DNA of 64,000 bases. Origin: Robiginitomaculum sp. GTDB lineage: Bacteria; Pseudomonadota; Alphaproteobacteria; Caulobacterales; Maricaulaceae. Positions within the stretch are counted from its first letter, which is position 1. Each line of letters begins with the position of its first letter. The notes under the pieces were generated by a model, which searched no databases, was not told where the DNA came from, and saw only the letters and a list, made by a program, of their open reading frames with translations. Both the position numbers and the translations under genes were made by a program. This document shows positions 41,558 through 50,311 of the stretch, piece after piece. The stretch lies in NCBI GenBank assembly GCA_016765135.1, contig JAESQN010000031.1:124001-188000 (forward strand), given 5' to 3'.

Positions 41558-44361
41558 TGGTTTTGTTGATAGAAAAAGATTTTGGCACACCGCCAAGCCC
41601 TGCAACCAAGACAGTAGATATTGCCATTGACGGGCAATCTATCGCCGTCCCCGTCGGCACCTCCGTCATGCGGGCTGCGGAATTGGCGGGCATAGATATT
41701 CCGAAATTGTGCGCCACCGATACGCTGGAGGCCTTTGGTTCATGCCGATTATGTCTGGTAGAAATTGAGGGCCGCAAAGGCACGCCCGCATCCTGCACCA
41801 CGCCTGTGGACGCGGGCATGAGCGTAGTAACGCAGTCCAAAAAATTGCATAAATTGCGCAAAGGCATGATGGATCTTTATCTGTCGGACACGGCTAATGA
41901 CCCGGCGCTTATGGCTCTGGCCAAAGACTTAGGACTGGACGAAACTTCCTATGACATATGCCCGCAAACCGCCGACAAAGACACCACCAATCCCTATTTC
42001 ACCTTTGATCCGACTGCCTGTATTGTCTGCTCGCGCTGTGTGCGGGCTTGTGATGAAGTGCAAGGTACATTCGCCCTCACCATAGAGGGGCGCGGCGCGG
42101 ACTCCAAAGTTGTCGCAGGCATGGCGGAAGGGTTTTTCGACAGCGAGTGCGTATCTTGCGGGGCTTGTGTCGAAGCTTGCCCGACCAATGCCTTGGTTGA
42201 AAATACTGTGCTGGAGCGGGGCGAACCCGACCGCACCGTGCTCACCACCTGCGCTTATTGTGGGGTTGGTTGTTCGTTCAAGGCCGAGCTTAAGGGCGAG
42301 GAGGTCATCCGTATGGTGCCGCTCAAGGACGGCAAAGCCAATCACGGCCATGCCTGTGTCAAAGGCCGCTTCGCCTATACCTATGCCACCCACAAAGACC
42401 GTATCACCAAACCAATGATCCGCGAAACCATTGACGATCCGTGGCGCGAGGTGGATTGGGACACGGCGTTGGATTTTGCTGCCGCAAGGCTCAAGACCAC
42501 CCAGAAAAAATACGGGGTTAAATCCATAGGCGGCATCACATCATCGCGCTGTACCAATGAAGAAGTTTGGGCGGTGATGAAGCTCATACGCGCCGGGTTT
42601 GGCAATAATAATGTGGATACCTGTGCAAGGGTCTGCCATTCGCCGACGGGTTATGGTTTGATGCAAACCTTCGGGGAAAGTGCAGGCACGCAAAACTTTG
42701 ATAGCGTCATGCAGGCGGACGTCATTCTGGTCATAGGCTCCAACCCCACAGACGCCCATCCGGTGTTTGGTTCGCAAATGAAACGCAGGCTCAGGCAAGG
42801 TGCCAAGCTCATCGTCGCCGATCCCCGTGCCATTGATTTGGTCAAGACGCCCCACATCAAAGCCGAGCATCATCTGGCCCTGACGCCCGGCACCAATGTG
42901 GCGTTGATCAACGCTATGGCCCATGTGATTGCCAGTGAAGGCCTGATCGACGAAGACTTTGTCCAAGCTCGTTGCGATAAAAAATCTCTTAAAACTTGGC
43001 TGGATTTCATCAAAGACCCGATCAATGCCCCGGACGTGATGGCGGAAATTACAGGTGTGCCCGCAGACGATATCCGGGCCGCGGCGCGTCTTTATGGGGC
43101 AGGCGGCAATGGCGCAATATATTACGGGCTGGGCGTAACCGAACATTCTCAAGGCTCGACCATGGTGATGGCCATGGCCAATCTGGCCATGATCACCGGT
43201 AATATCGGGCGGGCCGGGGTTGGGGTTAATCCCATGCGCGGCCAAAACAATGTGCAAGGCTCGTGCGATATGGGTTCGTTCCCACACCAATTTTCCGGCT
43301 ACCGGGATGTTTCTGATGATGCCACCCGCGCTATGTTCGAAGATAAATGGCAACGCACACTTGACCCTGTGCCCGGTCTTCGCATTCCTAATATGTTCAA
43401 CGAAGCCGTGGCGGGCACCTATAAAGGCATGTATATCCAAGGCGAGGATGTGGCACAATCCGACCCCAATATCCATCATGTGGAAGCCGCTTTGCGTAAT
43501 CTGGATATTCTCATTGTCCAGGATTTATTCCTGACCGAAACCGCCCGCTTTGCCCATGTGTTTTTGCCCGGAACATCGTTTTTGGAAAAGGATGGTACGT
43601 TCATAAACGCCGAGCGCCGCATTGGCCGGGTGCGCCCGGTGTGTGCGTCCCCGACGGGCAAGGACGAATGGCAGGTGACACAAGATTTGGGCCGGGCCAT
43701 GGGCTATGATATGGGCCACGAAAGCGCGTCAGAAATCTGGGACGAAATTGCCAGCCTGACGCCCATATTCGCCAATGTCACCTTTAATGAGCTGGACAAG
43801 CGCGGCTCCATCCAGTGGCCATTTAACGACCAGTTTCCGGACGGCGCCGAGATTATGCATGTGGACAGCTTTACGCGCGGCAAAGGCAAATTTGTCCTGA
43901 CCGAATACATTCCGACCACCGAGCGCACCAATCGTCGTTACCCCCTCATCCTGACCACCGGGCGGATATTGAGCCAATATAATGTCGGTGCCCAGACCAG
44001 ACGCACCGAGAACAGCCAGTGGGCCGGGGAGGACTTTCTCGAAATCCACCCGTCCGACGCCGAGACTTACGGCATTCAAAACGGGGCCTGGGCCAGTATC
44101 AAAAGCCGCATGGGCGAAACCAGCTTGCGGGCCAAAATTTCCGAACGCATGACGCCGGGCGTGGTTTATACCACATTTCATCACCCCGAAAGCGGTGCAA
44201 ACATCATCACCACAGAAAACTCCGACTGGGCCACGGAATGCCCGGAGTATAAAGTCACGGCGGTGCGGGTGCGCCCAACCAACCACAAATCCGACTGGCA
44301 AAAGGATTTGGGCATAACATCAGAAAAATCCCGCCAAATCATCGCGGAACCAGCGGAATAA
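41557..44361 (+). CDS. fdsA: NAD-dependent formate dehydrogenase subunit alpha (molybdenum/tungsten)
   Basis: FdsA (934 residues) oxidises formate to CO2 at a bis-molybdopterin guanine dinucleotide centre. In order it has an N-terminal [2Fe-2S] domain (GSCRLCLVEIEG), ferredoxin-type clusters (CIVCSRCVRACDE and CVSCGACVEACP), the [4Fe-4S] CAYCGVGC, then the catalytic domain. The metal ligand is Cys in DTCARVCHSP near residue 360, not selenocysteine. Length and order match the family. It is followed directly by fdhD (overlapping ends). Confidence 0.95.
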   Translation: MVLLIEKDFGTPPSPATKTVDIAIDGQSIAVPVGTSVMRAAELAGIDIPKLCATDTLEAFGSCRLCLVEIEGRKGTPASCTTPVDAGMSVVTQSKKLHKLRKGMMDLYLSDTANDPALMALAKDLGLDETSYDICPQTADKDTTNPYFTFDPTACIVCSRCVRACDEVQGTFALTIEGRGADSKVVAGMAEGFFDSECVSCGACVEACPTNALVENTVLERGEPDRTVLTTCAYCGVGCSFKAELKGEEVIRMVPLKDGKANHGHACVKGRFAYTYATHKDRITKPMIRETIDDPWREVDWDTALDFAAARLKTTQKKYGVKSIGGITSSRCTNEEVWAVMKLIRAGFGNNNVDTCARVCHSPTGYGLMQTFGESAGTQNFDSVMQADVILVIGSNPTDAHPVFGSQMKRRLRQGAKLIVADPRAIDLVKTPHIKAEHHLALTPGTNVALINAMAHVIASEGLIDEDFVQARCDKKSLKTWLDFIKDPINAPDVMAEITGVPADDIRAAARLYGAGGNGAIYYGLGVTEHSQGSTMVMAMANLAMITGNIGRAGVGVNPMRGQNNVQGSCDMGSFPHQFSGYRDVSDDATRAMFEDKWQRTLDPVPGLRIPNMFNEAVAGTYKGMYIQGEDVAQSDPNIHHVEAALRNLDILIVQDLFLTETARFAHVFLPGTSFLEKDGTFINAERRIGRVRPVCASPTGKDEWQVTQDLGRAMGYDMGHESASEIWDEIASLTPIFANVTFNELDKRGSIQWPFNDQFPDGAEIMHVDSFTRGKGKFVLTEYIPTTERTNRRYPLILTTGRILSQYNVGAQTRRTENSQWAGEDFLEIHPSDAETYGIQNGAWASIKSRMGETSLRAKISERMTPGVVYTTFHHPESGANIITTENSDWATECPEYKVTAVRVRPTNHKSDWQKDLGITSEKSRQIIAEPAE

Positions 44362-45164
44362 TGTTCAAGGTCACAATAACTGGCACCCCTCCTTTATCCG
44401 ATAGGCAAATTACGGTCTATTCTTTGGACACACCTCAAGAGGGTCTATGGCATATTCCAGAAGAAACGCCCGTAGCTTTTATCTATAACCGCCGTAATTA
44501 TGCGGTGATGCTCGCGACCCCTGCAGACATGGCAGACTTCGCCCTTGGATTTTCTCTCAGTGAACGCATTATCAAGCAGATTTCAGACATTGAAAGTTTA
44601 GAAATTCGCCATGTTGATAAAGGCATAGAGCTATATTTCAAAATTAGCTCAGAATATCTGGAATCTTTTGATATCCGCGCCCGTCGCCGCAACCTGGTTG
44701 GCACTGCCGGGTGCGGGATTTGCGGGTTGGAAAATGCCGATGCCTTGTTTACGCCTCTCGCTCCCGTAAGACAAACGCCCATATCCATAGACAAAACCGC
44801 TTTAGAACTGGCCATGAGCAATTTCAAGACACTTCAGCCGATAAATGTGCGCACAAAAAGCGTCCACGGTGCGGCGTGGGTTGACAGGAAAGGTACAATC
44901 CTAATGGCCCGTGAAGATGTCGGGCGGCACAATGCTCTCGATAAACTTATAGGCGCAATGACCCGTGAAAGCCTGGACACAAACGGGTTTTTGCTAATGT
45001 CCTCACGCTGTTCTTATGAAATTATAGACAAAGCGGCCCGCGCAAAAATTCCAGCCATATTGTCCTTATCCGGCCCAACAAACCTCGCGCTCAATAAAGC
45101 GCGCCAAGCTAATATCACAATTTATGCCCGCGATAAGGTCGGCGGAGTAAAACGTATTGGATAA
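44361..45164 (+). CDS. fdhD: Formate dehydrogenase accessory sulfurtransferase
   Basis: FdhD (FdsC in fds operons) delivers sulfur to the molybdenum cofactor of formate dehydrogenase. The 267-residue protein has the AGCGICG motif near residue 117, whose two cysteines are the sulfur carriers in E. coli FdhD, and the later EDVGRHNALDK block. Its start overlaps the fdsA stop. The small FdsD subunit usually found after this gene is absent here. Confidence 0.93.
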   Translation: MFKVTITGTPPLSDRQITVYSLDTPQEGLWHIPEETPVAFIYNRRNYAVMLATPADMADFALGFSLSERIIKQISDIESLEIRHVDKGIELYFKISSEYLESFDIRARRRNLVGTAGCGICGLENADALFTPLAPVRQTPISIDKTALELAMSNFKTLQPINVRTKSVHGAAWVDRKGTILMAREDVGRHNALDKLIGAMTRESLDTNGFLLMSSRCSYEIIDKAARAKIPAILSLSGPTNLALNKARQANITIYARDKVGGVKRIG

Positions 45165-45499
45165 CTGATGTGCCGGTTACACAATAGTGAACACGATATT
45201 TTGGGTATAGGTTGATTTTGACATTGAGGCGAAGTTAGGAGCGATTAAGTGGCGCCTAAACGAAAGTATTTAAGTCTCATGCGTTACTTATGAAAAAGAG
45301 AAAGCGGTTGTGTCCACAAAACTGGAATACCAACCGTCTACCCTGCTAGAGCAAGCAAAAAAACCTTGAAACATTTATGTCCACAGGCCCTAGTTATTAA
45401 GGGCATAGGCATTATGGGCCTTATGAATGACTTCCAAAGGCGTGTTGGTGAAAGAGCTGAGCGGCGGGCGCAGCACCAGTTCCCCTGCATACAGGGTAC
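45165..45499. pseudogene. Gene-free gap with a possible C-terminal gene remnant
   Basis: No intact gene is present. On the minus strand a frame ending at TAG 45392-45390 reads AGELVLRPPLSSFTNTPLEV before its last residues. This loosely recalls the C-terminus of dihydrodipicolinate-synthase-type aldolases, some of which act on 2-keto-3-deoxy sugar acids, but no start or active site remains. It may be debris from an older version of the sugar locus that follows. Confidence 0.25.
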
Positions 45500-45534
45500 T
45501 TGACAATTTAATATGATAATTGGTATAACCAAAT
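45500..45534 (+). promoter_or_regulatory. Sigma70-type promoter overlapped by a FadR/GntR-type operator
   Basis: A perfect -35 TTGACA (45500-45505) is followed after 18 bp by TATAAC (45524-45529). The -10 is covered by the inverted repeat AATTGGT-ATA-ACCAAAT (45518-45534), matching the FadR-family consensus TGGT-N3-ACCA. A repressor bound here would block polymerase. The GntR regulator encoded at 60718 is the likely binder. The promoter points to the GH2 gene at 45645. Confidence 0.7.
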
Positions 45535-45612
45535 ATATAAGACTGGGTTAATTTTGACCAAGTATAATCGAAGTTATGAGAAAACGTAGAAAAATTAATC
45601 TAACTTGACCTA

Positions 45613-45629
45613 AACTGGTTAAACCAATT
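45613..45629. promoter_or_regulatory. Second FadR/GntR-type operator before the GH2 gene
   Basis: AACTGGT-TAA-ACCAATT matches TGGT-N3-ACCA with one mismatch between the arms. It ends 15 bases before ATG 45645 and touches the ribosome-binding AGGAAG region, so binding could act as a roadblock. It lies 95 bp (about nine helical turns) from the first site, allowing looping. Confidence 0.65.
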
Positions 45630-45644
45630 ATATAGGAAGCTTCC

Positions 45645-47420
45645 ATGATCCGCCCACACAACAATTCTCACCGCCATGCGATTTGTCTGGACGGTATTTG
45701 GCAATGCCGCGCTGATCCCCAGGAAATTGGCCAAAAAGAAAAGTGGAGAGATGGTCTAAGCGGCACATTGTCCATTGCTGTGCCGGGGAGCTGGAATGAG
45801 CAATTGGCAGAAACGGGTTTGCTTAATTATACAGGAACGCTTTGGTATCAAAGGGATATTTTTATACCCGGGTTTGCCCATGAACAAGAACTGATACTTT
45901 ACTTTGGTGCGGCGGATTATAACGCACAAATTTTTATTGACGGCAAGCTGGCCGGGTCAAGCGGGCCGCAAAAATTGCCGTTTGAGATGAATATCACCAA
46001 GTTAGCCGCGCCGGGGCAATCGGTCAATCTGGTGATAAAAATGGATGCACAATTGCCCGAGCATGGCCCCATGCAGCGTGTAACCCGTGATGATTATGTG
46101 GCAGAAAAACGCGACAGGGACGAATATTGGCCAGCGGTTCGGTTTGATTTCTTCCCCTTTGGCGGATTGAACCGCTCCGTATATTTGTGTCTGTTGCCAA
46201 AACAGCGGATTGTGGAGGCCCAGATTGATACGGGCTGGAGTGATAAGGGCGGCACTTTATTGGTAAAAACGAAGCACACCACAGGCAAGGTAAGTTGTTA
46301 TCTGGACGGTCTTCCCGTCGGCGAAGCGTTCGCAAGCGGTGAAAACTTTGCGCTTGATTTGGTAGATGTCCAGCCTTGGTCACCAGAGGATCCAAAACTG
46401 TATGATCTGAAACTGGTGTTGAAAGACGCACATGGAAACGCGCTGGACACCGTGACCAAAAAAATCGGGTTTCGCAGCGTATCTATTCAAGGCGAGCAAT
46501 TTATTCTTAACGGCAAGCCTATCCAACTTAAAGGGTTTGGTAAACATGAAGATACGCCTGTATCCGGGCGCGGGGTGAATTTGCCCATGCTGGTTAAAGA
46601 TTTTCAGCTCCTAAAATGGATTGGCGCAAATTCAGTGCGTACCTCTCACTATCCTTATGACGAGACTTTTCTCGACATGGCGGATGAGCAGGGCATTTTG
46701 GTTATTTCGGAAATATTTTCGATAAATCTTGATTTCAGACGCACGGATGAACGAGATTTACTGGCCCACAAACAAAGCGCAGAGGCACTGATTGCCCGCG
46801 ACCGCTCCCACGCTTGTGTTATCGCATGGTCATTGTCCAACGAGCCGGGCTATCTGGGCGAAGCTGTTTATACCGAACGATCCGCCCCTTATTGGGAGGC
46901 TCTTTTTGCCCATGTGCGCACGATAGATAATTCGCGACCCTTAACCGTGGCCAATGTGCATTTTGCCGGGCTGGACGATCCAGCCTTAATCCATAGTGAT
47001 TTTGTCACGATCAACCGCTATTTCGGCTGGTATTCTGAGCCTGGGCAGTTGGACCGCGCCGAGGCTAGTTTGCGCAATATTTTTGATGAGTTACAGCGCC
47101 GCTATGCCAAGCCTATTTTTGTTTCAGAGTTTGGCGCGGATGCCGTTGCGGGCATGCATGCCACGACGGACCAAATGTGGACAGAGGAATATCAAGCCGA
47201 TTTAATTGCCCGCTATTGGAAGGTTATGGAACAGCACCCAGCCTGTATTGGCGGCCATGTCTGGAATTTTGCCGATTTTCGCACCGCCCAGCATTCCCGC
47301 CGGGTGGTCATGAACCATAAAGGTGTGTTTACCCGCGCACGCGACCCCAAGAGAGCCGCATTTACATTACAAGAGCTTTGGCGCGACGACCCTTCGCCGA
47401 GGCGCGACAATAAAAACTAG
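45645..47420 (+). CDS. Glycoside hydrolase family 2 (beta-galactosidase/beta-glucuronidase type), cytoplasmic
   Basis: This 591-residue GH2 enzyme has an N-terminal jelly-roll domain (GSWNEQLAETGLLNYTGTLW), an Ig-like domain and a TIM barrel. The acid/base Glu is in SLSNEPG near residue 400 and the nucleophile Glu in VSEFGAD near 496. There is no signal peptide, so it acts on imported oligosaccharides. The layout resembles beta-glucuronidases more than long LacZ. A strong promoter and two operators precede it, and a MelB-type carrier gene follows 10 bp later. Confidence 0.9.
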   Translation: MIRPHNNSHRHAICLDGIWQCRADPQEIGQKEKWRDGLSGTLSIAVPGSWNEQLAETGLLNYTGTLWYQRDIFIPGFAHEQELILYFGAADYNAQIFIDGKLAGSSGPQKLPFEMNITKLAAPGQSVNLVIKMDAQLPEHGPMQRVTRDDYVAEKRDRDEYWPAVRFDFFPFGGLNRSVYLCLLPKQRIVEAQIDTGWSDKGGTLLVKTKHTTGKVSCYLDGLPVGEAFASGENFALDLVDVQPWSPEDPKLYDLKLVLKDAHGNALDTVTKKIGFRSVSIQGEQFILNGKPIQLKGFGKHEDTPVSGRGVNLPMLVKDFQLLKWIGANSVRTSHYPYDETFLDMADEQGILVISEIFSINLDFRRTDERDLLAHKQSAEALIARDRSHACVIAWSLSNEPGYLGEAVYTERSAPYWEALFAHVRTIDNSRPLTVANVHFAGLDDPALIHSDFVTINRYFGWYSEPGQLDRAEASLRNIFDELQRRYAKPIFVSEFGADAVAGMHATTDQMWTEEYQADLIARYWKVMEQHPACIGGHVWNFADFRTAQHSRRVVMNHKGVFTRARDPKRAAFTLQELWRDDPSPRRDNKN

Positions 47421-47430
47421 GAGAAGTATT

Positions 47431-48834
47431 TTGTTCAAAACAAAAACTGAAACAAAAACAAAACTAAGCTGGGGACAGAAAATAGGTTGGGGTATTGGCG
47501 ATACCGGGTTGAATATTTTCTTCAAGGCCATGGCCTTGCTTCTATTACCTTTTTACACTGAAATTCTTGGACTTGATCCCATTTTGGCAGGAACGGTTTT
47601 CCTAATCGCCAGCCTGTCCGACGGTGTTGCGGATTGTATTGTTGGGGCGATTGTTGATCGCACCCGCTCGCGCTATGGCAGTTACCGGCCTTATCTTATT
47701 TTCGCCAGTCCGATTTTAGTCCTTTGTTTTGTCGCCGCCTTTATTCCCATTCAAGGCAGCCAAACCACACTATTTGTCTATGCGTTGCTGTCACAAATGG
47801 CCTTGCGAACGGCTTATGGCTTGGTCAGCATTCCCTATTCCGCCCTGTCATCGCGCATTTCCAGCGATAGCAATGAGCGCAGTCAAATGGCCGGCATAAG
47901 ACTTGCCTTTGCCATGCTGGGCGGCATTATTGTCACTTATTTAATGCCAACATTGGTCGCGTCTTTGCAGGCTAAATTTACGTCGGCAAGTGTGGCCCCT
48001 TATATGCTTGCCGCCTTGATTGCGGGCCTTGTGTCCCTGCCGTTCTTTTGGGTGTGTTTTGCCGCGACAACCGAGCCTAAGCAACTGGAAGACGCCAATC
48101 CTCGCGGGTTTTATCTGGGCGCTATCGCCGAAGATTTGAAAGCCATGGTGAAAATAGTGCAAAACAATGGCCCGCTCTTGCGGGTTTTTGCCTGCATGAT
48201 TGTGTCTTCATTCGCCTTTAAAATGACAGAAAAAAGCCTTGTCTATTATGTATATTATTATTTGGATGCACCGCAATTGGTGGCGACCATTCTCCCCCTT
48301 GTTTTGCTCGTCAATCTGATTTTTTGCCCCATATGGGCCTGGGTTGCGCAAAAAACATCAAAGCGCGATGCCTGGCTGATTGCCAATGTTGTCAGCGCGA
48401 TTGCCTATGCTCTGTTTTTCTTTTCAACCAGCCGCGATCCGGTTATTGCGACGGCGCTTCTGGGCATGATTTCCATCGGGAATTCAGCTTATCTGGTTTT
48501 GATCTGGGCCATGATCCCTGACACAGTCGAGTATAACGAATTTAAGACCGGCGAGCGCCATGACGGAAAAATCTTTGGGGCAACGATTTTTTCCAAACGC
48601 CTGGCGATGGGGTTAAATGGATTATTGCTTGGGTTTTTCATGGCGGGCATTGGCTTTCAAAGTGGCACGCAAGTCCAGACACCAGAAACCATTGAGGGGA
48701 TAAAACTGATCATGACAATTGTGCCTTTAATTGGCATTGTCCTTTCAGCCATGCTCATATGGGGGTATCGATTGGATCAGGACTTCCACAAGGAAATTAC
48801 CGACCAGGCGGATCAAAACCGCAAGCGTCTTTAA
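47431..48834 (+). CDS. Sugar:cation symporter of the GPH/MelB family
   Basis: This 12-helix MFS-fold carrier imports glycosides with Na+ or H+. I place the start at TTG 47431, because AGGAGAAG stands at the right distance. A longer frame reaches back into the GH2 gene and makes an unlikely N-terminus. The 467-residue product begins with a Lys/Thr-rich leader and then WGQKIGWGIGDTGLNIFFK, a typical GPH start. The loop DRTRSRYGSYRPY is the family signature. Coupling to the cytoplasmic GH2 suggests uptake of a beta-linked oligosaccharide. Confidence 0.88.
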   Translation: MFKTKTETKTKLSWGQKIGWGIGDTGLNIFFKAMALLLLPFYTEILGLDPILAGTVFLIASLSDGVADCIVGAIVDRTRSRYGSYRPYLIFASPILVLCFVAAFIPIQGSQTTLFVYALLSQMALRTAYGLVSIPYSALSSRISSDSNERSQMAGIRLAFAMLGGIIVTYLMPTLVASLQAKFTSASVAPYMLAALIAGLVSLPFFWVCFAATTEPKQLEDANPRGFYLGAIAEDLKAMVKIVQNNGPLLRVFACMIVSSFAFKMTEKSLVYYVYYYLDAPQLVATILPLVLLVNLIFCPIWAWVAQKTSKRDAWLIANVVSAIAYALFFFSTSRDPVIATALLGMISIGNSAYLVLIWAMIPDTVEYNEFKTGERHDGKIFGATIFSKRLAMGLNGLLLGFFMAGIGFQSGTQVQTPETIEGIKLIMTIVPLIGIVLSAMLIWGYRLDQDFHKEITDQADQNRKRL

Positions 48835-48854
48835 GCTATCTCGTTGCCATCGCT

Positions 48855-50282
48855 CTATTGCACATCTTTACGCTTTGGAAATGTCGTGAGAATTTTCTGA
48901 TGCTTCGCTTTGAGGTCGGCCAGTATTTCCGGATAGTCTGCTGCAAGATTTTGCGTTTCAGCTGGATCAATTTCAAGATTGAACAGCACATCGCCGGCGT
49001 CCCTCGTATGCATGTATTTCCAGTTTTTATGGCGATAAGCGCTGATGGTCTCGCGGTGCCATAGGCCCCATTTTGGATCATTACCTGCCGCTTGTTGTTG
49101 CCAAAACAGATCGCGGTCAAGGCTCTGGCCCTCAAACAAATGTGGGCCGATATCAATGCCGTCAAACCGGGTAATGTCCGGCTTGCAACCGGCGATCTGG
49201 CACAGGGTTGGAAACAGATCAAGCGCTGACATCATCTGCTCCGAAACCGTTCCAGGCTTAATTTGCCCAGGCCAGCTTATCATGGCAGGCACATGGATGC
49301 CGCCTTCATATAATGAAAATTTACCGTCTCTGAAGGGCGCATTATTACCACCATATTTTGGATCACCGCCATGGTCACTCATAAAAATCACCATGGTTTC
49401 CTTGTCCTGTCCACTGGCTTTAAGCGCCAGAAAAACCCGGCCAATCGCGATATCCAACGATACGACCATGCTAGCATATTCGCGTTCGGTTTTGTCCTTG
49501 ATATGTGAAAATTGTGCCCGCATTTTCGGGTCGGGCTGCAAGACATTGACTGCACGCTGTTTTTGTTCGTCCCATGGTTTGCCGAAGTGCGGGGCATTAA
49601 AGGCCAGATACAAGAAAAACGGGTTTTCGTCATGCTGTGCCTTTTGCACAAAATCCACGGCTTCGTCGGCTAGAATATCGGTGGCATAGCCAGTATAATC
49701 GGCCAATTCTTCATTGCGGTACCAGTCGCGAATCTTGCCATATTTCATGGTGAAATAATCAACCGCTCCGCCCGTATGCCCAAAAAAACTGTCGAAACCA
49801 TGCCGGGTTGGTAAAAACTTTTCCTGCCCATGCCCTAAATGCCATTTGCCAATGAGAGCCGTTTTATAGCCGCTGTCTTGCAAAGCTTCGGCTAGGGTTA
49901 TTTCCTCGCTCTGTATACCCCTTTGGGCGTCGTTATCTTGTGAAAACATCAAGGCGGTTAGAAGCTGGTCTTGAGAACGGTTCGGATATTTCCCCGTTAG
50001 CAAAGCATAGCGCGACGGCGTGCAAATGGGCGCGGCAACATAAGCTTGATTAAACCGAATGCCGTCCCGGGCGATCATATCCATATTCGGTGTTGGGATA
50101 TCACTGCCAAATATAGAGACGCCGTTATAACCTTGATCATCCGTAAAAATCAGCAAGATATTGGGTCTGGGCGGAGCGACCTCGTCCCTGCCGGACAGGT
50201 ATGCATAAAGTAGGGATGCAACAATAGCACCCAGAAACAACATCACGATTATGCGGGTTGGGTTGTTGGATAAGGCTCTCAT
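48855..50282 (-). CDS. Sulfatase (formylglycine-dependent, S1 family)
   Basis: This 475-residue sulfatase has an N-terminal hydrophobic segment (residues 11-30), so it is exported and probably membrane-anchored in the periplasm. Metal ligands are in FTDDQGY (Asp48, Asp49), and the maturation motif is CTPSR at 87-91, where Cys87 becomes formylglycine. It removes sulfate esters from a sugar or glycan. With GH2 and alpha-galactosidase-like enzymes close by, a sulfated glycan is likely. It lies 30 bp after the metallophosphatase gene on the same strand and is convergent with the transporter gene. Confidence 0.92.
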   Translation of the reverse strand: MRALSNNPTRIIVMLFLGAIVASLLYAYLSGRDEVAPPRPNILLIFTDDQGYNGVSIFGSDIPTPNMDMIARDGIRFNQAYVAAPICTPSRYALLTGKYPNRSQDQLLTALMFSQDNDAQRGIQSEEITLAEALQDSGYKTALIGKWHLGHGQEKFLPTRHGFDSFFGHTGGAVDYFTMKYGKIRDWYRNEELADYTGYATDILADEAVDFVQKAQHDENPFFLYLAFNAPHFGKPWDEQKQRAVNVLQPDPKMRAQFSHIKDKTEREYASMVVSLDIAIGRVFLALKASGQDKETMVIFMSDHGGDPKYGGNNAPFRDGKFSLYEGGIHVPAMISWPGQIKPGTVSEQMMSALDLFPTLCQIAGCKPDITRFDGIDIGPHLFEGQSLDRDLFWQQQAAGNDPKWGLWHRETISAYRHKNWKYMHTRDAGDVLFNLEIDPAETQNLAADYPEILADLKAKHQKILTTFPKRKDVQ

Positions 50283-50311
50283 CTTAATACCTATATCAGG
50301 CTTATGCGTAG

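Noticed and set aside
41557-44361. Selenocysteine in the formate dehydrogenase alpha subunit.
   Set aside because: The active-site residue in DTCARVCHSP is encoded by a Cys codon (TGC), not TGA.
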